NCBI GenBank assembly: GCA_964495885.1 | Contig: CAZBWO010000006.1 | Location: forward strand, 105,076 to 169,075 | From: PALG01 sp964495885 | GTDB taxonomy: Bacteria > Bacteroidota > Bacteroidia > Flavobacteriales > Flavobacteriaceae | Direction of reading: 5' to 3' | DNA length: 64,000 nt | Part shown: positions 24,824 through 33,262 of the stretch, piece by piece | Layout of the letters: each line of letters opens with the position of its first letter | How positions within the stretch are numbered: the stretch's first letter is position 1 | Notes under the pieces: generated by a model | The model's input: the letters and a program-made list of their open reading frames with translations, nothing else | The model's database searches: none | What the model was told of the DNA's origin: nothing | Made by a program: the position numbers and the translations under genes

Positions 24824-25621
24824 CTACTTATCACTTTTATACCAATCTAATTGAGTAACGATAATTTGATCATTACCTGCATTCACTAAATCCTTGAATT
24901 TTCCTACATCACTAAGTCCTTCGGTGCCCCTATAATGATATGGGTACACAATTTTCGGTTGAAATTCCAACACAGCTTCTGCAGCACTTTCTACCGTCAT
25001 GGTATAAGGAAGGTTCATGCACACAAACGCCAGATCAATATTTTCAAGTGCCCGCATTTCTGGGATATCTTCTGTGTCCCCTGAAATATATACCCTGCGG
25101 TTTTCTCCTTCAATGACATACCCATTACCACGTCCTTTTTCATGAAATTTGAGCGCCTCTTCCCGAAGATTGTACATGGGTATCGCTTTAATTGTAAAAT
25201 CCAGTGATGTTGCTGCATCGCCATTATTCAATACATTAACCTGAGGGATTAAATCCTCTGGTAATTTATCTGCCACTGCTTGTGGAGCTATGATTATGGT
25301 TTGGGGAGTAAGTACTGCTTGTACTGTTTCAACATTTAGGTGATCTCCATGGATATCTGTGATTAATATAAGATCTGGATTCTTGTAATTAGAAAAAAGA
25401 TCGCCACCACCCACTGGATCAACATAAACAGTATTTCCATTCCAGGTAAGCACCATAGTTGCATGGGAAATGGGATTTATTTTAAATCCTTTTGGATTCT
25501 CCTTTTGAATAGTATCTGCTGTTTGCTCTTTGTTGGTGGTTTCTGTTTTGGGTTCTTTTTTATCATTTTTACAGCCTACTAAAATGAAGGCAAACAAAAG
25601 GATAGTAAGTTTTGTTTTCAT
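24824..25621 (-). CDS. Lipoprotein MBL-fold hydrolase
   Basis: 265 aa. Lipobox with Cys17 (FAFILVGCKN), then a Lys/Thr/Glu-rich linker. The metallo-beta-lactamase fold starts at about 48 (INPISHATMVLTWNGNTVYV) with metal ligands in DIHGDHL and the conserved SGDTEDIP. The ending VYPYHYRG supplies another His. It resembles the UlaG/YtkL-like group of periplasmic or cytoplasmic MBL proteins; being a lipoprotein, it should face the periplasm. Substrate unknown. Confidence 0.87.
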   Translation of the reverse strand: MKTKLTILLFAFILVGCKNDKKEPKTETTNKEQTADTIQKENPKGFKINPISHATMVLTWNGNTVYVDPVGGGDLFSNYKNPDLILITDIHGDHLNVETVQAVLTPQTIIIAPQAVADKLPEDLIPQVNVLNNGDAATSLDFTIKAIPMYNLREEALKFHEKGRGNGYVIEGENRRVYISGDTEDIPEMRALENIDLAFVCMNLPYTMTVESAAEAVLEFQPKIVYPYHYRGTEGLSDVGKFKDLVNAGNDQIIVTQLDWYKSDK

Positions 25622-25680
25622 GATTTTTCTTTAAATATACGGTGTTTTTGCACGGGAATCAACTATTTCCATGAATGCAG

Positions 25681-26682
25681 CTATTTTGAAATTACATCAC
25701 TGATAAGTGTCGCCAATGCTTTCCCAACTTGATTTTCATGCAGCTCAAATGCAGGGGCTCCTTCACAGAGGTGAATGTAGGCCAGATGTTTCCGCTTTGC
25801 AAAAAAACGAATGTATTGCCTTGCTTGCTCCAATGAAAGACCGGTGGGGCTTTGGGCGCTGCTTCCCATTCCGGCAATGACATCTAAGTCTAATTCTATT
25901 CCAAGGGGTTGTCCAGCTACTTTTTTGTGGGCTGTTTCCAACGCTTCTTCAAAAGTTGGTTGCCCTTCCAAAATACTTTCCAATAGAAGATAGGTGATGG
26001 AGCTTTTCAATTCGTTCATTTTCTCAAAAATATCTTCCGAAGTATAATTACGCTGTAACCCCAAGATAACATACTGATGTAAATAACCATCTTCAAAAGC
26101 GTAGGAGAATCCGTTTCCACTATGACGGTGCTCCAAAGACCTAAAATCTGAATGCGCATCTAGATTGACACAGTTAATGGGCTGGTCAAAAGCCAAGGAG
26201 GTACCTTTTAAATTTCCGTAGCTATTATTATGCCCACCACCAATAATGATGGGTATTTTGTTGAGGGTAACAATCTGTTGGACAACCGAAGTTACTTTCT
26301 CATCTATTTCTTTAATTAGGCTCCCAATTTTCGTTGTGTAAAACGGATCGTCAACCTCTAAGGATTGGATGTCCATCATTGCTGCTTTGCAATCTATCTC
26401 ACCAAGGAGGACTACATTTTCCGGTTGCGTAAACGAATTTGCCTGAATATTACAAAGAGCGTCCAAACATGCGTTCCATGCCTTGGCTGCCCCAGGCCTA
26501 CCATAATTGGCGCGTACCCCAATATCTTCAGGGATTCCGAAAATGACGTATTTTGAATCACGCTCCTTTAATTCCTGCCAGTTATTTACAACCCCAACTT
26601 TCTCACCAAATTTCTCTTCGCCCCAGCGCCAACGGGTATGTTGCTTCAATTTTTCGCGGTTGTAAAATAAAAGATGACTCAT
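25681..26682 (-). CDS. hutG: Formimidoylglutamase (arginase family)
   Basis: 333 aa. Mn-binding motifs of the ureohydrolase fold: IIIGGGHNNSYGN (His), NLDAHSDFR (Asp-x-His-x-Asp) and ELDLDVIAG (Asp-x-Asp). It hydrolyses N-formimidoyl-glutamate to glutamate and formamide, the last step of histidine breakdown. Its ATG overlaps the hutI stop by 4 nt, which fixes this assignment over arginase or agmatinase. hutH and hutU are not in this window. Confidence 0.9.
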   Translation of the reverse strand: MSHLLFYNREKLKQHTRWRWGEEKFGEKVGVVNNWQELKERDSKYVIFGIPEDIGVRANYGRPGAAKAWNACLDALCNIQANSFTQPENVVLLGEIDCKAAMMDIQSLEVDDPFYTTKIGSLIKEIDEKVTSVVQQIVTLNKIPIIIGGGHNNSYGNLKGTSLAFDQPINCVNLDAHSDFRSLEHRHSGNGFSYAFEDGYLHQYVILGLQRNYTSEDIFEKMNELKSSITYLLLESILEGQPTFEEALETAHKKVAGQPLGIELDLDVIAGMGSSAQSPTGLSLEQARQYIRFFAKRKHLAYIHLCEGAPAFELHENQVGKALATLISDVISK

Positions 26683-27914
26683 AAAGGCTTGCCGTTTAAA
26701 ATAACTTGTTTGATATGGTTACTTCCAAAGGCATACGGAAGGTATCCATAGGAGGGAATAGGCTTCGTAATGATGAGGTTGGCTACTTTTCCTTTGGTAA
26801 TGCTTCCGTGGGTCTTACTTAGCCCCATAGCATAAGCAGCGTTAATCGTTGCTGCGTGAATGGCTTCTTCGGGGGTAAGTTTCATTTTAATGCAAGCTGC
26901 GGCCACCACAAAATTCATATTACCTGTTGGGGATGACCCCGGATTATAATCTGTGGCAAGCGCTAGCGGAAGCCCAGCATCAATAATTTGTCTCCCTGGA
27001 GTATACGGAATACTCAAAAAGAAGGAACATGCCGGAAGCGCAACGGGCATGGTTTCAGACCCTTGCAATGCTTTGATATCGGTCTCTTCCATGATTTCCA
27101 AATGGTCTACACTTAGGGCATTGTGTTTTACGCCAGCAGCGACCCCACCTAAAGAGGTAAACTGATTTACATGAATTTTAGGGGTTAATTGATATTTGGC
27201 TCCTTCGGAAAGTAGGAAATCTGTATCGGCTACAGAGAAATACCCTTCTTCGCAAAAGATGTCGATATAATCTGCTAGCTGTTCCTCTGCGATCTTCGGA
27301 AGCATTTCATGTACTATTAATTCTAGATATCCTTGCCTGTTGTTTTTGTAAGAAGCTGGGATGGCATGTGCTCCCAAGAAGGTAGTTTTGATGGCAACTG
27401 GATAATTTTCGCCTAATTTTTTCGCCACCCGAAGCATTTTAAGTTCGGCTTCGGTTGTAAGTCCGTAGCCACTTTTTATTTCCACGGCACCCGTACCCAT
27501 TGCCATGATTTCTTCCAGACGCCCTGCGGCTTGTTGGTATAATTCTACTTCGGAAGTTTCCTGGAGTTTTTTGGCACTATTCAATATACCGCCACCTTTT
27601 TCAGCAATCTTCTGATAGGTAAGTCCGTGAATTCGATCTACAAATTCCTGTTCCCTATTCCCAGCATACACCAAATGGGTGTGACTATCGCACCAACTTG
27701 GCAATACGACAGAACCGGTACAATCTATTACCTGATCAAAATCACCAGAAGGTGGTTGGCCCATGGTTCCATACGTTTCAATAACTCCTTCGTTACATAC
27801 CAACCAGGCATTTTTAAGAGTGGGAAGGGATTTCATTTCGGCACCCTGTAGTTTTTTTGGGGCATGCTCCCAAACTTGCAGTAGTTCCTGAATATTACTT
27901 AACAAAACTTTCAT
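26679..27914 (-). CDS. hutI: Imidazolonepropionase
   Basis: 411 aa. Amidohydrolase fold: CDSHTHLVYAGNRE with the metal-binding His pair, EIKSGYGLTTEAELKML, TFLGAHAIP, HVNQFTSLGGVAAGV and LATDYNPGSSPTGN. It converts imidazolonepropionate to N-formimidoyl-glutamate, the third step of histidine degradation. hutI and hutG form an overlapping pair. The promoter -7 element lies only 4 nt before the ATG, so the mRNA is predicted to be leaderless. Confidence 0.95.
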   Translation of the reverse strand: MKVLLSNIQELLQVWEHAPKKLQGAEMKSLPTLKNAWLVCNEGVIETYGTMGQPPSGDFDQVIDCTGSVVLPSWCDSHTHLVYAGNREQEFVDRIHGLTYQKIAEKGGGILNSAKKLQETSEVELYQQAAGRLEEIMAMGTGAVEIKSGYGLTTEAELKMLRVAKKLGENYPVAIKTTFLGAHAIPASYKNNRQGYLELIVHEMLPKIAEEQLADYIDIFCEEGYFSVADTDFLLSEGAKYQLTPKIHVNQFTSLGGVAAGVKHNALSVDHLEIMEETDIKALQGSETMPVALPACSFFLSIPYTPGRQIIDAGLPLALATDYNPGSSPTGNMNFVVAAACIKMKLTPEEAIHAATINAAYAMGLSKTHGSITKGKVANLIITKPIPSYGYLPYAFGSNHIKQVILNGKPL

Positions 27915-27918
27915 TACT

Positions 27919-27926
27919 CAAAGATA
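27919..27926 (-). promoter_or_regulatory. -7 element for leaderless hutI mRNA
   Basis: On the minus strand TATCTTTG, exact TAnnTTTG, ends 4 nt before the hutI ATG (27914). With start sites normally about 4-6 nt after the G, transcription would begin at or just inside the start codon. Confidence 0.6.
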
Positions 27927-27976
27927 GCAAAGCTAAGGAGGATTTTATACATTTATACCACTAAAAATTAGGTGAT

Positions 27977-29152
27977 ATGAAACCAAAAAAGATGGGTATC
28001 AATACGGTATGTACACATGTAGGGGAGCTCAAGGATGAACAATTTAAAGGGGCAATTTCCCCTTTGTACATGTCTAGTTCCTATGCATATGATGGAGTAG
28101 ACGTGAAGCGATATCCCAGATATTTCAATACCCCCAATCAAGAAGCATTGGGCAGGAAAATTGCTGCTTTGGAGCATTGTGAGGCAGGAATGGTGTTTGG
28201 AAGCGGAATGGCCGCGGTAAGTACTTCGCTATTGGCTTTTTTACAACAAGGTGACCATGTTGTGGTACAAAAGACCATCTATGGTGGAACCTATAATTTT
28301 ATCGTAGAGGAGTTTCCAAAATACGGCATTGCTTATAGTTTTACCGATGGATTTACCGAAGCAGATTTTGCACAGAAAATACAGTCCAATACCAAGGTTA
28401 TTTTTGTGGAAACACCTTCCAATCCGTTGATGATGATTACCGATTTGGAAATGATTTCAAACCTTGCGTCACAGCATGATTTGGTTTCAATGATTGATAA
28501 TACTTTTGCATCACCCATTAATCAAAATCCTGCCGATTTCGGAATAGACATTATGATTCATAGTGCTACGAAATACATGGGCGGACATAGTGATATTTGT
28601 GCAGGGGCCGTTGCGGCTTCCAAGGAGCATATTCAACGCATTTGGCATTTAGCTAAAAACACCGGAGGTAGTTTAAGTGACTATACCGTTTGGTTGTTGG
28701 AGCGAAGTATCAAAACCATGGGCATTAGGGTAAAAGCACAAAATAGGAATGCCAAGAAAGTGGCTAAATGGTTAGATGATCACCCTTTGGTAGATAAGGT
28801 ATATTATCCTGGGTTAAAGTCGCACCCAGATCATGAATTGGCAAAAAAACAAATGCGTGGATATACGGGAATGCTCTCTTTTGAATTGATTCCCACTCTT
28901 GATGCCAAAAAATTTACTGAAGCCTTGCTGCTCATCAAGCCCTCCATGAGTTTGGCAGGGGTAGAATCTACCATTCTTTCCCCTACGCAAACCTCCCACG
29001 CATTATTGTCTACGGAAGAACGACAAAGGCAAGGAATTGCAGATGGCTTGCTTCGGCTTTCTGTGGGGATTGAAAACAGAAAGGATTTGATTACCGATTT
29101 GGCACAGGCCTTTGAAAAAATTGCGAAAAAAGAACTTTATACACCGTCATGA
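27977..29152 (+). CDS. Cys/Met metabolism PLP enzyme (methionine gamma-lyase or cystathionine gamma-synthase type)
   Basis: 391 aa. The PLP lysine is K199 in MIHSATKYMGGHSD; MVFGSGMAAVSTSLLAFLQQ, QKTIYGGTYNFI, FVETPSNPLM and SLAGVESTILSPTQTSHALL are class signatures. The Gly-x-Ala-type ending and this length fit methionine gamma-lyase or cystathionine gamma-synthase/lyase; the sequence does not decide. Its stop overlaps the bshB1 start by 4 nt, linking sulfur amino acid turnover to bacillithiol. A -7-like TACATTTA is at 27948-27955. Confidence 0.9.
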   Translation: MKPKKMGINTVCTHVGELKDEQFKGAISPLYMSSSYAYDGVDVKRYPRYFNTPNQEALGRKIAALEHCEAGMVFGSGMAAVSTSLLAFLQQGDHVVVQKTIYGGTYNFIVEEFPKYGIAYSFTDGFTEADFAQKIQSNTKVIFVETPSNPLMMITDLEMISNLASQHDLVSMIDNTFASPINQNPADFGIDIMIHSATKYMGGHSDICAGAVAASKEHIQRIWHLAKNTGGSLSDYTVWLLERSIKTMGIRVKAQNRNAKKVAKWLDDHPLVDKVYYPGLKSHPDHELAKKQMRGYTGMLSFELIPTLDAKKFTEALLLIKPSMSLAGVESTILSPTQTSHALLSTEERQRQGIADGLLRLSVGIENRKDLITDLAQAFEKIAKKELYTPS

Positions 29153-29868
29153 TAAAACTGGATATTTTAGCGGTAGGGGCACACCCAGATGATGTGGAAA
29201 TGAGCTGCGGGGCAACCTTGGCCAAAGAGATTGCTGCAGGGAAGAAGGTTGGGATTTTGGATCTCACCAGAGGGGAATTGGGAACAAGGGGAAGTGCTGA
29301 AATTAGAGATGAGGAAGCCAAAAAAGCTGCTGAAATTTTAGGTGTAACGGTTCGGGAGAATCTTGCTTTTACTGATGGTTTTTTTGTGAATGATAAAGCC
29401 CATCAATTGGAAGTGATTAAAATCCTTCGGAAGTATCGCCCCGAAATCGTGCTTTGCAATGCCATTGATGATCGACATATTGACCACGGAAAAGGAAGTG
29501 CCTTGGTTAGTGATGCTTGTTTTTTGAGCGGACTTCGGAAGTTGGCTACTTCCCTTGACGGGGAAAACCAAACTGAATGGCGCCCGAAGCATGTATATCA
29601 CTACATTCAATGGAAGGAACTGGAACCAGATTTTGTCGTGGATGTAACTGGCTTTATGGATCAAAAATTGGAAGCTGTCTTTGCGTATGGAAGTCAGTTT
29701 TATGACAAAAACAGCAAAGAGCCAGACACTCCAATTTCTTCTAAGAACACCATGGAAAGCTTGCGCTACCGAAATAGAAACTTGGGTAGGCTTATTGGCA
29801 CGGAATATGGGGAAGGGTTTACAGTGGAGCGTTATCCTGCGGTAAATTCGTTAAGTGATTTGATATAA
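29149..29868 (+). CDS. bshB1: Bacillithiol biosynthesis deacetylase BshB1
   Basis: 239 aa. The LmbE/PIG-L zinc site is AVGAHPDDVEMSCGATLAK (His12, Asp14, Asp15) with DRHIDHGKG downstream; TRGELGTRGSAEIR is typical for BshB1. It removes the acetyl group of GlcNAc-malate to give GlcN-malate, the acceptor for cysteine in bacillithiol, the low-molecular-weight thiol of Bacteroidota and Bacillota. It overlaps the PLP enzyme gene by 4 nt. bshA and bshC are not in this window. Confidence 0.95.
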   Translation: MIKLDILAVGAHPDDVEMSCGATLAKEIAAGKKVGILDLTRGELGTRGSAEIRDEEAKKAAEILGVTVRENLAFTDGFFVNDKAHQLEVIKILRKYRPEIVLCNAIDDRHIDHGKGSALVSDACFLSGLRKLATSLDGENQTEWRPKHVYHYIQWKELEPDFVVDVTGFMDQKLEAVFAYGSQFYDKNSKEPDTPISSKNTMESLRYRNRNLGRLIGTEYGEGFTVERYPAVNSLSDLI

Positions 29869-29881
29869 TTTTTTAAAAGTA

Positions 29882-29912
29882 TTGTGCACAATATCAAATT
29901 CAATTATATTTG
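29882..29912 (+). promoter_or_regulatory. Promoter of tRNA-His
   Basis: TTG at 29882-29884 and an exact -7 element TATATTTG at 29905-29912 are 20 bp apart, a textbook Bacteroidota promoter. Transcription should begin near 29917, giving a 5' leader of about 26 nt to be removed by RNase P. Confidence 0.8.
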
Positions 29913-29942
29913 CACCCGCTCTTTTTCAGAAAAAGCGATATG

Positions 29943-30016
29943 GTGGTTGTAGCTCAGTTGGTTAGAGCGCCTGATTGTGGTTCAGGAGGTCGCCGGTTCG
30001 AACCCGGTCTTCCACC
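29943..30016 (+). tRNA. tRNA-His (GTG)
   Basis: The anticodon loop TTGTGGT carries GTG; D arm AGCTCAGTTGGTTAGAGC and T-loop TTCGAAC are standard. The base before position 1 is G (29942) and the discriminator is C, the G-1:C73 identity pair of tRNA-His. In my alignment the acceptor stem has two T-T pairs (positions 5-68 and 6-67). CCA is not encoded. Confidence 0.93.
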
Positions 30017-30022
30017 CAAAGT

Positions 30023-30054
30023 AAAGCCTTCAGCAGTAGTTGAAGGCTTTTTTT
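30023..30054 (+). terminator. Terminator after tRNA-His
   Basis: AAAGCCTTCA (30023-30032) and TGAAGGCTTT (30041-30050) form a perfect 10-bp stem with an 8-nt loop, followed by a T-run. Confidence 0.9.
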
Positions 30055-30117
30055 GTTGCTGTTTTCCACAAAAAAACCCTTCCGAAGAAGGGTCTATTTA
30101 AATACTTTCCGAGGTAA

Positions 30118-31137
30118 TTATTTCAATTTGTCTGCGGTAATTCTTTCTTCCCTATTGGCTACTTCCCAAGCAGTTTGGAAAATGAGTTGGGCACGCTTGG
30201 CCATCAATTCATATTCAATTTTATCTGGGGTATCGGTGGGTTTGTGGTAATCTTCGTGCACTCCGTTAAAATAAAAGATAATAGGGATGTTGTGTTTTGC
30301 GAAGTTGTAATGATCACTTCTGTAATAAAAACGGTTGGGATCATTGTCATCATTATAGGTATAATCCAATTCCAAGCCAATGTACTCTTCGTTGATCATT
30401 TCTGAAAGGTCGTGCAAATCCTGACTTAGCTTATCACTTCCAATGAGGTAGATATAATTGGGAGTGTCTATTTTATCTGGGTCTATACGTCCAACCATAT
30501 CAGTATTCAAATTACAAACGGTATTTTCTAGCGGAAAGAGGGGATGTTCTGTATAGTATTTAGAACCATATAGGCCAATTTCTTCTCCGGTAACGTGTAG
30601 GAATAAAATAGAACGCTTTGGTCCGTTACCATCTTGAACCGCTTTTTGGAAAGCTTCGGCGATTTCCAGGAGGCTTACTGTCCCGCTACCGTCATCATCT
30701 GCACCGTTGTAGACTTCATTCCCTTTGGTTCCCACATGGTCATAGTGGGCAGAAAGCACAATAATCTCATTGGGCTTTTCAGAACCGGGAATAAATGCAA
30801 CCACATTTTCAGAATCACCATATTTGTTGGATCTTCCGAAATAAGAGGAAGGAATTTCCTGAAAATAATTATCGGCTCCCCGCGGTGCGATGATCCCTTG
30901 TTTCACATAAAAGTCCTTAAGGTATGTTGCAGCCATTTTTTGGCCTGGCTCACCAGTCATTCTGCCTTGCATTTTGTCATCGGCAAAGGTATACAAGTGC
31001 GTTTTTAAGTCTTCGGAAGTGATGGTATTGGCGTAATCTACGCGGCTCATCGTCTTGCTGTTGCCATCGGTTTGTCCTTTTGTACTGTTACAGGCAAGGG
31101 TTAGAAAAGCGAAGGAAGCAATAATTAAATATTTCAT
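30118..31137 (-). CDS. M28 family metallopeptidase lipoprotein
   Basis: 339 aa. Lipobox with Cys16 (FAFLTLACNSTKG). Zinc ligands of M28 aminopeptidases are in LSAHYDHVG, NGADDDGSGTVSLLE, HVTGEEIGLYGS, NTDMVGRID and YRSDHYNFA. It should be an outer- or inner-membrane-anchored aminopeptidase acting in the periplasm or at the surface. A -7-like TATATTTA lies 19 nt upstream on the minus strand (plus 31156-31163). It is a single gene, divergent from the SulP operon. Confidence 0.93.
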   Translation of the reverse strand: MKYLIIASFAFLTLACNSTKGQTDGNSKTMSRVDYANTITSEDLKTHLYTFADDKMQGRMTGEPGQKMAATYLKDFYVKQGIIAPRGADNYFQEIPSSYFGRSNKYGDSENVVAFIPGSEKPNEIIVLSAHYDHVGTKGNEVYNGADDDGSGTVSLLEIAEAFQKAVQDGNGPKRSILFLHVTGEEIGLYGSKYYTEHPLFPLENTVCNLNTDMVGRIDPDKIDTPNYIYLIGSDKLSQDLHDLSEMINEEYIGLELDYTYNDDNDPNRFYYRSDHYNFAKHNIPIIFYFNGVHEDYHKPTDTPDKIEYELMAKRAQLIFQTAWEVANREERITADKLK

Positions 31138-31214
31138 TTCAGTAGAATTAGGGAGTAAATATACTATTTCAAGGATTTCTATTTCTTAAAGATTTGCGAA
31201 AAATAGTCTTTTTT

Positions 31215-31232
31215 TTCGAAAACGATTTCGAA
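31215..31232. promoter_or_regulatory. LacI-type operator-like palindrome
   Basis: TTCGAAA-A-CG-A-TTTCGAA is an 18-bp near-palindrome centred on CG, the layout typical of LacI-family operators. It lies between the divergent M28 peptidase gene and the SulP operon, 50 bp upstream of the M28 -7 element and about 120 bp upstream of the small secreted-protein start. Confidence 0.45.
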
Positions 31233-31334
31233 AAGTTACTTAGTACGATAATTCCCTTTGACTGAGTCTAAAATGTTAAAAATTAACATAAGCTTAGTTT
31301 TTCTTTTCCATACGGATTGTTATTTTTACAGCTT

Positions 31335-31643
31335 ATGAGAATGACAACTCTTAAATATTTTTTCTCACTCTTAATGGTGTGCAGTTTAATGACGCCTACC
31401 ATTACTCCTTTGGTAGCTGAAGACTGGTACAAAATGGTAATGTCCAGCAGCAATGAAGAGGAGAATAACCATAAACAGGAATCTGAAAAACTCTCCAAAG
31501 AGAAAGAACTGTTTGTATATCACGATGCACTTCTTTGGACGATGGATACAAATACTACTTCCGAATCCAATTTTAGGTATTTGGAACGCTTACTTAATAT
31601 TACATTTGATATATTGAGTCCCCCTCCAGAAGTAAAGGTTTAG
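31335..31643 (+). CDS. Small exported protein preceding SulP
   Basis: 102 aa from ATG at 31335; a TTG at 31317 is in frame but lies in an AT-rich stretch that looks like the promoter (TATTTTTA). Signal-like segment 1-27 (TLKYFFSLLMVCSLMTPTIT), then a charged, helical mature part (EEENNHKQESEKLSKEKELF). I do not recognise the family. It ends 41 nt before SulP on the same strand and is probably co-transcribed with it. Confidence 0.6.
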   Translation: MRMTTLKYFFSLLMVCSLMTPTITPLVAEDWYKMVMSSSNEEENNHKQESEKLSKEKELFVYHDALLWTMDTNTTSESNFRYLERLLNITFDILSPPPEVKV

Positions 31644-31684
31644 TTTCGAGTTCTTGAAATAAACTAACTTTTACATACATTATC

Positions 31685-33262
31685 ATGTTTAAATATTTAA
31701 AAAACGATCTCCCTGCGAGTATCGTAGTCTTTTTTGTAGCACTCCCACTATGTCTGGGTATTGCACTTGCCAGTGGAGCACCTCTCTTCTCTGGACTCAT
31801 CGCAGGAATTATTGGAGGAATTGTTGTTGGATCTTTTAGTGGTTCCCAAATTGGGGTGAGTGGCCCAGCAGCTGGTTTGGCGGCCATTGTTTTGGCAGCT
31901 ATTTCCACCTTAGGTGGATATGAAAATTTTCTATTGGCAGTAGTTTTAGGAGGAGCCATTCAGTTATTGTTTGGATTTCTGAAGGCTGGAATTATAGGAT
32001 ATTATTTTCCGTCTTCAGTTATTAAGGGAATGCTAACAGGAATTGGAATCATTATTTTCTTGAAGCAGATTCCTCACTTCTTTGGCTACGATGCCGACCC
32101 TGAAGGCGACTTGGCCTTTATGCAGGTAGATGGTGAGAATACCTTTTCGGAACTCATAAATATGCTGGATTTTATTAGTCCGGGTGCCACGTTAATTGCT
32201 GTAGTAGGACTATTGATATTAATCCTTTGGGATCGTGTACTTACCAAAAAACATAAAATATTTCAATTGGTACAAGGACCTCTTGTAGCAGTAGTTTTAG
32301 GAATCTTCTATTATATTTTTACACAAGGAAGCTCCTGGGGAATTAGTGCACAACACTTGGTTTCTGTTCCTGTACCAGAAGATGCCAGTTCCTTTTTTGC
32401 ACAGTTTACCTTCCCTAATTTTTCTGTAATTACCAATACAGATATTTGGGTAACCGCTTTTACCATTGCTTTGGTAGCTAGCTTGGAAACCTTGCTGTGT
32501 GTAGAGGCTACCGATAAATTAGACCCTCACAAAAGAGTTACCCCTACCAACAGGGAATTATTGGCACAGGGTACTGGAAACATTATTTCAGGAATGATTG
32601 GTGGTTTGCCAATTACCCAAGTAATTGTTAGAAGTTCTGCAAATATCCAGTCTGGCGGTCGCACAAAAATGTCTGCCATTATTCATGGGTTCTTCCTATT
32701 GATTGCCGTAGTGATCATCCCACGAATTATTAACATGATTCCACTTTCTGTATTGGCCGCGATCTTATTAATTGTAGGATATAAACTAGCGAAACCGTCA
32801 CTGTTTAAGTCGATGTACCAAAAAGGATGGAAGCAGTTTGTTCCTTTTATTGTCACAGTTGTAGCTATTGTTTTCACTGACTTACTCATTGGAATTGGCC
32901 TCGGACTTGCAGTTGGAATTGCCGTGATATTGATTAAAAGCTATCAAAATTCTCACTTTTTGCACATTGAAGATAAAAGCAATGGGAAGCATAAGATTAA
33001 AATGACCTTGGCAGAAGAGGTAACCTTCTTCAATAAGGGAGCTATCCTCAAGGAATTGGATAGTTTACCAAATGACACCTACCTAGAGTTGGATGTACGA
33101 AAGACCCGTTATCTGGATAATGATATCATTGAAATTTTGGAAGACTTTGCTTTTAAGGCGAGAGAACGGGATATTGATATCAAGATTATTTCAGAACGAG
33201 GTATCGTTGAGAATCCACCTAGTTTTATTGAATTTTTTAAGCTTCGGAAGAAGACTGCGTAA
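31685..33262 (+). CDS. SulP family inorganic anion transporter
   Basis: 525 aa. Multi-TM (about 10-12 helices, residues 8-425) with the SulP N-terminus LPASIVVFFVALPLCLGIAL and SGSQIGVSGPAAGLAAIV. A C-terminal STAS domain (about 435-525; YLELDVRKTRYLDNDIIEIL) is present. SulP proteins carry sulfate, bicarbonate or other anions. The carbonic anhydrase two genes downstream argues for bicarbonate, as in BicA-like systems; this is inference. Its stop overlaps the next start by 1 nt (TAATG). Confidence 0.93.
   Translation: MFKYLKNDLPASIVVFFVALPLCLGIALASGAPLFSGLIAGIIGGIVVGSFSGSQIGVSGPAAGLAAIVLAAISTLGGYENFLLAVVLGGAIQLLFGFLKAGIIGYYFPSSVIKGMLTGIGIIIFLKQIPHFFGYDADPEGDLAFMQVDGENTFSELINMLDFISPGATLIAVVGLLILILWDRVLTKKHKIFQLVQGPLVAVVLGIFYYIFTQGSSWGISAQHLVSVPVPEDASSFFAQFTFPNFSVITNTDIWVTAFTIALVASLETLLCVEATDKLDPHKRVTPTNRELLAQGTGNIISGMIGGLPITQVIVRSSANIQSGGRTKMSAIIHGFFLLIAVVIIPRIINMIPLSVLAAILLIVGYKLAKPSLFKSMYQKGWKQFVPFIVTVVAIVFTDLLIGIGLGLAVGIAVILIKSYQNSHFLHIEDKSNGKHKIKMTLAEEVTFFNKGAILKELDSLPNDTYLELDVRKTRYLDNDIIEILEDFAFKARERDIDIKIISERGIVENPPSFIEFFKLRKKTA

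Noticed and set aside
29910..30101. 63-aa open frame containing VAQLVRAPDCGSGGRRFEPG
   Set aside because: It is a translation of tRNA-His and its terminator; this kind of false protein is well known over tRNA genes.
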